64,000 bases of DNA, from NCBI RefSeq assembly GCF_000972845.2, contig NC_040011.1, forward strand, positions 25,958,379-26,022,378. The letters are read 5' to 3'. Numbering within the stretch: the stretch's first letter is position 1; the number at the start of each line of letters is the position of its first letter. Positions 36,791 through 46,934 of this stretch are shown in pieces. A program made the position numbers and the translations under genes. The notes under the pieces are model-generated. The model worked only from the letters and a program-made list of their open reading frames with translations. It searched no databases and was not told the DNA's origin. The DNA comes from Larimichthys crocea. Lineage: Eukaryota; Chordata; Actinopteri; Sciaenidae.

Positions 36791-38280
36791 GGGAAATTTA
36801 AACTCTGAGTTTGTGCGATGTATCCGCTCTTGTGTTTCCACACCCATGTGTTCCTGCCTGTCTGGCTGCCTGAGTCCCATGAGTGAGTGTCAAATGGCAG
36901 GGCAGAACTGTTCCTGTCCAAGCCCCTTAGCGTTACCCCCCACCCACTCCTCCCCAAACATGCTCAAATTCAACTGCCTGTTTCTCTGCGTGTTCCACTC
37001 CCCTGCTGCAGCGTGACATCAGAAAATAAAGGTTGACATGCGGAAGTAACCCCGTGGCCACCAGGGCCTCTCTCACTCTCTTTCTGTGCGCGCACATACA
37101 CACAAACACAAACACACAAAGCTGTCTCCAACGGATCTTGGGACTGATCTTCTCCGAGTCTCTCCTCCTCCCAGTGTGCAGCCAGACAGATGGAGATTCA
37201 TCTCTCAACAAGCTGTGATCTGTGTTTAGAGATGTGTGCTGCAGAACACAACTCTAATTAGGTTTATTGTTGATCTTGGGAGGTTAATTTGTACTTGGCG
37301 GCAAGTAAACATCCTAAAAGAGGCCAACGTAGTTGCTTACAAGGCACCGGCATTGCACCTATGAAGAAAGGCGGCTTTTTTATCTTCTTGACTTTTCAGG
37401 TGATTCAGAAAGATTATACCTCCGTGCTATATTTGTCTGGTCTGGTTTAATTGTGCTTTGTACCGAGGGTGAGAGATCTGTCTTGGTTTAGATGGTAGAA
37501 CTAGGAATAAGATACAGACAGTGCGTTTGTTTAATGAGCTTAGGCGGTGCAGTTGTGTGTATGTGGTAGGTATTACTTATTTATTTATTTGATCCTGTTT
37601 TTTATTTTTACAACCTCCAGGTAAGTAGCCTTGTCAGAGCCTGAGAGATGAGCCAGGCCCACACAAGTTCTCTTTTCTCCCCTCACCCTATTTCTTCACG
37701 CTATACACAGTAGTGTAATGCGCCCAGTGACAGAGCAGTTGTCAGCGGGAGCACAACATAATTATGTTTCATTTTGCATTTCCACCTACTTGAGCGTACG
37801 CAAACATTATGGAGATGAGACAAAGCAGACAGTAACGACTCCCTCCTTACCTGAGCTAATTCTGTCTGAGGAGAAATCTTATTCAAGCAGCACCTAAACC
37901 TGAGAGTTTGACAAATGTATGTATGTGTGTGTTCAAGGCGAATGTGTGTTTTGATGAAAAAGTCCGTGAGAGATTTGTCTAACGTTTTGCAGGTGTGTGT
38001 GGGGGTGTATGCCAAAAATGGCTTAGTGTTGTCTGTATTAAAGTATGTCAAATGATCTGACCATCTTCTGCAACGCTGCACAGGTCACTGTGTTTTCAAC
38101 ATACAATTATGTATTTAGTCAAACCCTTCATTCAACTACATCCATGTCACAAACACAATATGTACTGTTAGTTTTGCCCCAGTGGACAAATCTGGTAGTG
38201 CAGGAGAAAAGAACTTCAATCAGCGGGACATGGAGTGGTACAGGGCCAATAGGAAAAAAATACAATATAATATAAAACAA
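36791..38280. other. Non-coding stretch containing a ratchet-like splice site
   Basis: No coding gene is recognised. The small frames near 36775-37218 are unrecognised. The juxtaposed acceptor/donor at 37620/37621 is listed separately. Confidence 0.5.
37590..37630 (+). other. Juxtaposed 3'/5' splice-site consensus (recursive-splice-like)
   Basis: ATCCTGTTTTTTATTTTTAC then AACCTCCAG|GTAAGTAGCC gives a polypyrimidine tract, a CAG acceptor and immediately a perfect GTAAGT donor (boundary 37620|37621). Zero-length acceptor-donor pairs of this kind define recursive splice points in very long introns of vertebrate neural genes. No host gene is identified here. The preceding TTATTTATTTATTT could belong to an old repeat whose 'CCAGGTAAG' is coincidental. 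Confidence 0.4.
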
Positions 38281-38287
38281 ACATTAA

Positions 38288-38875
38288 AAAAAACTATTGG
38301 ATGGATTTTTTTTTTCTTTACAAATATTCAAGGATTTTTTCATACAACAGTGTATCACATTTTGTTTTTTGTTTTGTTTTTTATAATCCAACCTTGAACT
38401 TGCTGAACCCTACTGTGATGATACTCTGACTGCAACTTTTGGGTTTTTTGGTAAAATGTCTCTGCAACTATTGGATGGATTACCATGGTACAGATGGTAC
38501 AAATATCCATGGTGTCCAGAGGTTGACTCTCAACTTTGGTGATTCTCTGACCAGCAGGTAAAAACTTTCAATTGTTCAGTATATCTAGTACAAGATGAAC
38601 TGGCACAGACATCCACGTTATGAGCAAATATCTGCAAAATAAATCACATTGGTAACTTGTGTTCAGTCTTAATTAGCAAATTTTAGCATACTAACAAGCT
38701 ACCCCACATTAAGATGGTGAACATGGTAGACATCACTACTAAACAGCATATTAGCATTTTTATTGTGAGTATGTTAGTATGTTAAGTGTAATATTAAGAT
38801 AAAGCACTGCTGTGCATGTTTACAGAGCTGCTGGCACGGCTGTAGACTCTTGTTGTGCTTTACTCACATGTGAAT
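38288..38875. repeat. Ancient teleost interspersed repeat, degraded
   Basis: The order of landmarks is: ACTATTGGATGGATT (38292-38306, an extra partial copy), the same word again at 38468-38482 followed by ACCATGGTACAGATGG, then TGCAAAATAAATCACATT, TTAGCAAATTTTAGCATACT, AGATGGTGAACATGGTAGAC, GCATATTAGCATTTTTATTG, GAGTATGTTAGTATGTTAAG, AAAGCACTGCTGTGCATG, and AGAGCTGCTGGCACGGCTGT. From memory this series matches a very common repeat of perciform fish. It has no coding capacity in this copy. The two copies of the first word suggest two overlapping insertions or an internal duplication. The TE class is not certain to me. Confidence 0.65.
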
Positions 38876-39734
38876 AACCAACTATTACTAATGAATATTT
38901 TCAGAAATAGGTAAGATACAATATTTTTTTTCTATTTACCAATTTGTTTGGCTTATGCTCATTTCCCAGAGAACAAGGCCAAAGTCTTTGAATTGCTTGT
39001 TTTGTTTTTCCTAATTTATTAAATCATGAAGAAGATGAGAATGCTCATATTTGAGAAGAAGGGAAAGCAAATATGGTATTTAAAAAAAAAACATATAACC
39101 ATTTTTTGGTTGACTAATTGATTTTTTCAGCTGAAGAATGAATTGACATCCACACATCAAGATCTGTACTGTCAACAACCCTAGTTTGCTTTACTCAACG
39201 CCAAACTGAACGTCTCCAGCCATCTAGGCCACCAGCCATTTTTTTTTCACTCCTCTCCCACTTACTTACCCTCCCCAGACATTCAGACCAATGATCTGCC
39301 ATCTTTATCTTGTTTTTTTCCCTCTACCCTGGAGTCACAGGAAGTCACTTGTCACCATGTTTGTCCAGCCTTCCCTGCCAGAGTGTTACTTCTTACAAAT
39401 CAATACACTTTTTTTAGTACATGAAATTTTAAAATGACCCAGACAGCAGATGTCTTCTGTGTCACTATGCTACAAGTGATGGCTAGTCACACTATGTCCA
39501 ATAATGCTACCTGACACTGACTGATGGTGGTATTAACCTAACTTGGTAAATTGAATACTGACAGATTCCTGCAAGAGTTTGTGCTTGGGGATTTGTCAAA
39601 TTAATATATGGCATGCTTACTATTGATCACCGCTGGTGCTACTGTATTCAGGATGGCATTTCCATGATCACAGTTCATTGCTCCTTCTTATATCTCCTTT
39701 TCTCCATCCTACCTCACCCCACACACACATCTAG
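38876..39734. other. Non-coding stretch, no gene recognised
   Basis: AT-rich DNA ending in a pyrimidine-rich tract (39681-39734) that finishes in the acceptor-like CACACATCTAG. Confidence 0.55.
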
Positions 39735-39925
39735 GAGACATGGCTCCCAGCAGGGAGAGGGTCAGCTCAGAGGAGACTTCAACCTGTCAGAAAAAATTCA
39801 CATCTAGCCCCTCATGCCTCCCTTCACCATCCAACCCCTCCGTCTCCCACGTCTCCCATGCTCCCTCCCTGGCACCCATCACTCCTCTTTTCCTTGGCTA
39901 CCCTCCTCCTCCTCTTGCCATTTGA
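39735..39925 (+). other. Possible Ser/Pro-rich exon after a good acceptor
   Basis: A pyrimidine tract (TATCTCCTTTTCTCCATCC…) ends in CTAG at 39731-39734. A + strand frame stays open from there to a TGA at 39923-39925, opening (G)DMAPSRERVSSEETS, then Ser/Pro-rich, and ending PPPPLAI. C-rich low complexity can mimic Ser/Pro-rich coding sequence, no donor is seen, and I recognise no protein. A TG tract follows at 40031. Confidence 0.2.
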
Positions 39926-40030
39926 TTCAGATCACTGAGTTAGCCTCCGTCTCCTTTGTCTGAGGCTCCGTTTTGCCTGGCAGATGGACAGGAGAAGAGG
40001 AGATGGACTCGCATCGAGGGGAGTATGTGC

Positions 40031-40059
40031 ATGTGTGTGTGTGTGTGTGTGTGTGTGTG
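40031..40059. repeat. (TG)n microsatellite
   Basis: About 14 TG units followed by a purine-rich GAGA/GGAA stretch (40060-40105). Confidence 0.94.
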
Positions 40060-41481
40060 AGAGATTGAAGGAGAGAAAGACAGGAAGAAAGGAGAGAGGC
40101 TGAAACTTTTCTGGGAGGTAAAATGTCAAACAGCAATGAAGTGAGGAGACTTTTATCTGTCAAACCTGTGTGAGGTCTTGCCTTTCAGGCTCCTGAGTGA
40201 CAAGGCTGCAGTTTAAAGAGAGCTGGGATGCGAAAGTGATGGCGACAGAATGAGTTTACCTCTCATTCACCATCTTGTCATACAGTATCTGCCTTATCTG
40301 TATATGCCCTATTTTACCCTAGCCAATGTGTGATATCAAAGAAAGCTTTTTTTTTTTTTGGTCTTTCTGAACAATTTCAAAAGTCAGAAATTAATCATCC
40401 AGAAAACGTATGAGGCTGATAAACGTTTGCTTCAAAAACCGTCAACATTAGCAAGATTAGTTATCAAATACACTAGCTTTTTCTGGATGGATGATCTTTT
40501 GAAGTCTTACAATATGGCCAGAAAGTGGTTACAAATGGCTGACTCACTGTATACTCACTGACATGCCCTACATTGCTCTACCACTAAGCTCATGCTCTTA
40601 GCCCATGGCAATGCCTCCACACACACACCACAGATGAAGGCCTAAGAATAGAGGAGGGATTGATGGATGTAGAAAGGGAGGAAGGGAGCTTGGTAATTGG
40701 GTAAGTGCCCTTCTGGATGTGGAAGCCTGAGTAAAAAGTATTTTTTCATAAAAAGCCTTTCTTAGGATCATTTCACTCAAAAGTACATAAAAGCTCTTTC
40801 AAAGTTTTTCTGTGTTCTTTGCCCTCAACTGAAATAGTCCCTGCGGAGAATACAGAAACACACAAACACTCACGCACTCTCTCCTGAAAGACGAGGATAA
40901 AAGGGTTGACCCCACGAATACAAACTTGCATACAAGTACACAAATAACACACACACACACACACAAACACAAACACTCATAAAAAATAGAGGGCATTCCA
41001 TTCAGACCTTCTTTTTTTTTTTCCAGCTCTGCATCTTAACCGAAGATTATTAATAATGCTCTAGTTGAAACATAACAACTCATTTTGCAGTGAAAGGTTT
41101 AAAGCGTGCAAGCGGGCAAACAAAGTAGACTTTTCATCTTTGTCGCACCCGGTAGCAAATAATGACCGGCGAGCTAGTGGAATGGCCATCAGAGATAAAG
41201 GCGAGAGGGGAAACGCATGATTTCACTCAGGAGAGAGTTTTGTCACTCAGCTGTGGAGGAGTGAGAGGAGAGAGAGAGAGAGAGAGTGGATGAACAGGAG
41301 CTGCCGTAACCTGGAGACAAACCTACAGCATGATGTAAAACACAAAGCTGCAATGTCAGCGTTGAGCTAGCTAAACAAGCTGACAAATAGAAGTTGAGAA
41401 GTTCATTCCTTTGCTGTTTCTTGTAGGTGTGCAGGTTTTCAATACAAATTAATCTATTGATCTATTTTTTTAATTCATCAT
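40060..41481. other. Non-coding stretch, no gene recognised
   Basis: A (CA)n tract lies near 40949-40965 and a short (AG)n near 41271-41287. The remainder is AT-rich with no supported exon. Confidence 0.6.
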
Positions 41482-41712
41482 TTAAAGGTCCAATGTGTAG
41501 ATTTAGAGTGATTTAATGGCAGGAAAAAATGCGATATAATATTCTTAAGTATCATTTTATTAGTGAATAATTACCTGAAAATAAGAATTGTCTTTTATCT
41601 GAGAATGAGCCCTTTATATCCACATAGAGAGCAGATCCTCTTCCCAGAACCCTTTGTGTTTTTCCACAGCCATCATAGTTTCTACTTGAAATGGGGGTTC
41701 AGGCTATATGAT
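41482..41712. mobile_element. MITE, 3'-truncated copy (same family as 1588-1880)
   Basis: The left end reads TTTAAAGGTCCAATGTGTAG, retaining the TTAA target that the first copy has lost. The internal landmarks CCTGAAAATAAG, AGAATGAGCCCTTT and GCCATCATAGTTT appear in the same order and spacing as in the copy at 1588-1880. After about 41712 similarity is lost, and no AGTGGACCTTTAA-like right end is found within the next 300 bases, so this copy is truncated or strongly diverged at its right side. Confidence 0.7.
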
Positions 41713-42114
41713 AATAAAGTCCGAAAATAGCCTGACCAGACATACATAGGACGTCAGTCTACGGTTTCATACTGAGTATTGCAGATGATGACTGACACAG
41801 CATCTAGAACGCTTCACAGCATCCCAAAAAAGCGTGAGCATGTTTGAATTTTTTTTTGCCTTCCATGATGAATTCCACAAGATTCCACAAATGCTGGCCA
41901 ATAACAGCGCTGATCGCTTCCCCCTGTACAACTGTAAATATGATGGAACAAAAAAGGAATAATGTTGTTCACACTGATGGGTAAAAATCTCCATCAGAGG
42001 AAAGGAAACTGTTATTTTTTAATGTTTTTATTTTGATTTCTGAACATGAGACATCTAGTATCATACACATTGCCATTGTTTGTTTATGTTCTTGCATTAG
42101 CAGAGCATTAATAT

Positions 42115-42116
<2 letters not shown>

Positions 42117-42145
<29 letters not shown>
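42117..42145. repeat. Poly-T run (29 T)
   Basis: An uninterrupted T run 22 bases upstream of the inverted-repeat element at 42168. The open frames through it read poly-Lys on the minus strand and are not genes. Confidence 0.92.
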
Positions 42146-42148
<3 letters not shown>

Positions 42149-42167
42149 CTGCACCCAAGGTTATTAA

Positions 42168-42586
42168 GGCTACGTTTACACATAACCGGGTATGTTGAGA
42201 AACGAATATTTCCCTCCCTCCGTTTTCCAAAATAACATCGTGCAACATCGTTTTCAAAAAAGTTTTCGTCTACATCAACCCGCATAACTACGGCATGGAG
42301 CGGCATCATAACTACGCCAAGCCTATGGGCGGCTGCTTCCATGATCATCGTCATAGCAAAAGGTAAACATTGGTCGCACTTTTGGCACATCAGCTGCCTA
42401 AAACTCTGTTTATCTCAATTTACATGCAAACACAAAACCGTAGTTTTCCAGAATCTCCACTCTAGTCGGAGTTTTTAGAAAGATTCGTTTTCAGAGGCGA
42501 ATTCACCGTTTGCGTGTAAAAGATAGGTACAAACAAAGGGACATGTCTCAGTTTTTAAAAATACCCGTGTACATGTAAACAGGGCC
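42168..42586. mobile_element. Non-autonomous inverted-repeat DNA transposon (hAT-like MITE)
   Basis: The left end starts GGCTACGTTTACACATAACC, then GGGTAT. The reverse complement of the right end starts GGCCCTGTTTACATGTACAC, then GGGTAT. They match at 19 of 26 positions without gaps. The interior (about 420 bases in all) has repeated CGTTTTC/GTTTTC words (CCGTTTTCCAA, TCGTTTTCAA, TTCGTTTTCAG), typical of the 'GTTTACAC…CGTTTTC' hAT-derived MITEs I know from vertebrate genomes. No target-site duplication is clear, so the exact ends could be off by a few bases. It carries no transposase. Confidence 0.65.
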
Positions 42587-45500
42587 TAAATCTACACTGC
42601 TACAAGACTGAGGAAATCTAGAAAAAAATGGATCCAGTCACTGCTTGGTGACATGTTACTTGATACATGACATTAATGATCAATCAGTGATCGCAGATAC
42701 ATTTCCTGTCGTGCCACTAACACAGAATTGTTTCATGTTCACACGTTCCTCTGAGCATCACACCAAATACGTTTCTCTAATGAGCTTTTGTGCCTAAGTT
42801 GACTCACTCATAAACTGAGTGACAACTGTATCTGAGTCATGTACACACTTCCTCTGACCCCCACTGTGACCAAATATGCACACAGCATGTCAGAACACAG
42901 GTGACACTGCCAACACACCTCTCGTACACCCACCCACACATACACACACACACACATATTGAGGCAATGTATGACAACACTTCTTCGCCTCTCGCCCTCC
43001 TTCTCTGTGATAGCATGCCACCTGCACGTGTCCATTCACCTGCCCAAGCCCGCATCCCAGTGCTGAGATTGTGAGTGTCACCGCATTATGCTGTGTGTTT
43101 ATACTCTCCCTATGATGTGTCCTTCTGGGGTGTAGAGGGAGCGACACAAGGTGACTGTTGATATTAGGATGTAGCATTTGCTACGCTGGGGCGCCTCCCT
43201 CATTGGTATTTCATGTAGAGTGCCGTCGCATTCGTCACGTTTCATAAACTTCCTTATTATTCACTGGCGGGGAGTAATTTTGTTCTGCCGCTCGCAGTTG
43301 TGAAAGTGAGATAGCGGCAGAGAGGGAGGGATGACACTCTGAAATCCTTCTAATAATCATTTTCGCTCTCCCTCATACATGAACTTGTTTATCAGAAGAG
43401 CAGGTGGTTGAGTGCCACTCACCTCCCTCCGCAGCCCAAACACACGTTCAACCTCTGTGAATCCTATGGGTGATCATCTGTGAATCCCCACCCAGTTGCA
43501 GTACCTCCATCCAGGGTCTCAGGATAATCAGCAGGCTTTCTGGAGCTTAGGCAAACAGAGTTGTCAGAGGAGTGACACATACAGTCACGCCTAAGGGAAA
43601 CGTGGACTTGCGGAGGAAAGTAATTCATCAGTGGGTTCATGAACCAAGCAGTATCCCTCTGGTCCCATTGTTGCTCTGGAAGAAACAAGGAGCTGTGGAT
43701 TTGCTCACGCCGATGCTTATGGCACCGATGAGTTGCTTAAGTGCACACCATATGCAGCAGGCAGCTCTCCACGCACACGTCCTTGTATATCTTTGTTTAG
43801 TTGCCGAACGTGCCCATAAAGCCCAGCATAGCAGTAAGGGTTTTACGCCAAGCAGGTGGCCATGTTGTACTCGGCCAGAAAGCATAAAAAACAGCCTGCC
43901 CCCGGCAGCTGCCTGGCCGTAAAACACATTTATACCATGATGTCCGCGCCCATCCCTAAAGTGTGCTTCAGGCTACGGGGCCAAAAAAGTGGAACCTGGT
44001 ATATCAGATGAAGTCAAGGCAACTCCAAAGCAAAAAAAAAAAACAACAAACTTTGACCTTTGTAAGAGAAAGAGTTTTTTTTTCCCTCTGTAAGAGCTGA
44101 AGCTGTGAAAGTTCACTCAATATATAGAGTTATATACAGTAAAGAAAGTCTAAGAAAAACTAGTCTTCAAACTTTCTGTGTGACTTTTGTCTTACCCCTT
44201 CTGTATTTTCAGAGGGTTTCTTTGTTCCTGGATCCTGGGCCTCCTCCCTTTCTTGCTCTGTTTTAGAGTAAAGTGCCAGTGAAGTTGTCCCTAAGGCGGT
44301 GGACGCGCTGGAGCATTAAGTGTGCCACAAGGCGGACCGGCGTATTAATGGAGTCCGGTTAGAGCGGCTGACCTGTGAAGCAGCACGGTCAGCTGCTAGG
44401 TGAGCATGCCATCGCTGTAAATCCCAAACAGGCGTCCCCTGTCTCTCTCGCTCTCTCTCTTTCTCTTCTCCGTCACGCCTATCAGCCACCACTTCCCCTC
44501 TATTCTGCAGCCCCCGCACTGCCACTAACAGAATGTCAAGTCAAGCTTTGTTACCAAGGGCTGACAGAGTGGGTCAATAGGGTTTGGATTTTCCAGGTGA
44601 AGGTTGTAATTGCTACTAGTTTCTCCCTACTTTCAGCAAATAATGACTAATAATGAATAATTTTAGTTTCAAGGATTACATTCATGTTTCCAGATGGAGT
44701 TGGAATGCTGCTGCATTGAATTTATGACCAACATGATGCTGGTGACTAATGCAATAGCCCGGTGGGATGTTGTGATCTCGCTGTACTTTGAATTTGTTTG
44801 AGTTTTTAACCTTTAAACAGCCAGTATTCGTGGTGGGTACATTTTGAATCTAAAGGCTTAATAAAATGAGAAATTATACTTCATTAATTTATGTATATTA
44901 CATTGAACAGGGCTAATTAAAACAGACCTTTCTTTAGTTTAACACGTTTGGCATAATGCCTTTTCAGTGAAGAAATTGCTTCTGTAGAGTCAAAGTGACA
45001 TACTGATCACACAATACTGATCACACAGAATATGGGTGTAAATACGTCTTTGTAATTCTGTCACGATTTCTTCTTGACAGACAGTCTCAGGTCACCTCTA
45101 TACATGTTATGTATCAGTCCCTGTGCCCATGTCTAAACCCACCTTGCAGAATTTGCTTTCAATAATGTATAAAACCGGGCACAGACTTTGCATGTATTGT
45201 CAGTACGAGGACATGATCCCTGACATCTGGAGCCCGCACAGGACTCATATTGAATGATAATGGCCTCTCCCCCCTTTGATAAATTATTAAATTCAAATTG
45301 TTTTGCAAACAAAACATATTTGTTAACACAATGAAATCTGGGGTGAAAGCTGGAGCTTTATCAATATTTAATTTTCACTGTAGACAACAATATAGCCTTT
45401 GGCCGGTTTCTGGTACATAATTAATGAAAGGGCAATAGAAATAACAATACATATAAACCAACTGCTGCTGTCATATCAGATCAGATTTTAACATTGCAAA

Positions 45501-45599
45501 CAACTATTGATACTGTGATACTGTACTTCTGCATTTAAGTGACACAGGCTGATGAGTTGAGATTTAAGAAAAAAAAACATACACTTTCAAAATGACAGA
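42587..45599. other. Non-coding stretch with GC-rich, CpG-containing blocks
   Basis: A CA tract lies at 42940-42956. The block 43570-43930 is GC-rich with open frames on both strands (116 and 96 codons), none recognised. The block 44270-44400 (AAGGCGGTGGACGCGCTGG, GGCGGACCGGCGTATTAATG) is unusually CpG-rich for this window. A 15-bp tandem duplication of TACTGATCACACAA lies at 45001-45028. No gene is supported. Confidence 0.5.
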
Positions 45600-45795
45600 A
45601 TTGTGGAAAGATGTATTAGCGCTCCATTGAGGCATTAATATTCATGGCCCCGTTGTCATCACTCACTCTAAACCTTCTAATGTTCCATTGTTGATCTCAT
45701 GGTAATCTCTCCATATTTAGCCTTTTTTGATTGATTGGATATCAATGTCAGACTGCAGTTATGGAGATATGCCTCTGATTGGGCTGATTAATATT
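45600..45795. promoter_or_regulatory. Candidate conserved non-coding element with PBX/HOX-like site
   Basis: GGCATTAATATTCATGGCCC near 45631, TGATTGATTGG at 45728-45738 and GGCTGATTAATATTTG near 45782 are homeodomain and PBX-type words in a stretch free of simple repeats. Regulatory role inferred. Confidence 0.3.
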
Positions 45796-46851
45796 TGATT
45801 TCATGTTGAAAGGTTGCTCCACCACCAGCCCACCCCCTCTCTTTTGCTCTCTTTCCTTCGCTCTGAGTGTGAGAGTGGGAAGTTGGAACAGTGAATATCA
45901 AGTGGCTGATTGGGGCTGTCACAATGGACCCCAGTGGACCCTGGTTGCCAGATGTGCTTGTCCATTGGTGTCAGCAGCAGGATTGGTCTCTTGGGTTTGT
46001 GAGGGTTTGTCGAGGTGGACAGACGGTGTGGAGGAGGTAGCCTAGTGGAGTGCTGTCTACTCACTAGGGCCTGCCACTCATACTGTCTTCTTCTCTATTC
46101 ATCACTGTCAGTATACTGCTGATACTAGTGTCTGATGAATATACCTATCCAATGGTGGCATCTCTCATGCCACATGCACCACCTGAAATAAATATCCCAT
46201 AACACAGTCATTTGACTGACACTCTTCGATGAGTTATTTTGTAATGATACCGCAAACATTGGCTCAGTTTCCTACAGAGAGCATGGTTAGTCCCTTATGT
46301 GTATATCCCAGATGAGCACTCAGATCGATGAACGCATATAGCTCAGGAATTAAAAGGAAGGACGTTTTTTTTGTGCTATTGATTGCGTTTGTTGCAGAAT
46401 GCTATTGTGCAGTCTGAAAGACATACATAATCATGTGTCGTACAGAGAGGGGTGAAGGTTTCGAGCCTTTTTTCCTCTTTACTTTGTCCTATAACTCTGC
46501 TTTACCAGTGGGTAATGAATAGAAGCTGCTCTGTTATGAATTGAGAAGCAGTTTGCTGCTCTATTTGAGGGGCACCTTCCTACATTTGGTTGTGCGTTTC
46601 AGACCTTGGAGAGCTCATTTAAACCTTACTTTATTGTTTCCAGCAGCACCACCTCAGTGCTCCTGAGTGGTGCTTGTTGCTATGGAGGACACAGGAACGT
46701 GACGTGGTTGTGCAGGCAGGATATGGAGGGGGAATATGTGTAGTACAGTAAGTGTGTGGCATCTGTGTGTTTATGTATATGTTTCGTGAAGGTGTCTGTG
46801 TTAAGTGTTTGCTCCCTGTGTTAAATCATTTCTGCGCCTAGGCTTGTGCAG

Positions 46852-46858
<7 letters not shown>
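45796..46858. other. Non-coding stretch, no gene recognised
   Basis: Overlapping 80- and 87-codon frames on opposite strands (45801-46064) are unrecognised and lack splice signals. The rest is unremarkable. Confidence 0.55.

Positions 46859-46931
<73 letters not shown>
46859..46931. repeat. (TG)n microsatellite, about 36 units
   Basis: An uninterrupted TG array of about 73 bases, followed by a GC-rich, purine-rich flank (GAGCAGGGAGGGGGGAAC). Confidence 0.97.

Positions 46932-46934
<3 letters not shown>

Noticed and set aside
43572..43927. 116-codon (+) and 96-codon (-) frames
   Set aside because: They overlap on opposite strands in GC-rich DNA, with no domains and no splice sites. Kept only as part of a non-coding region.
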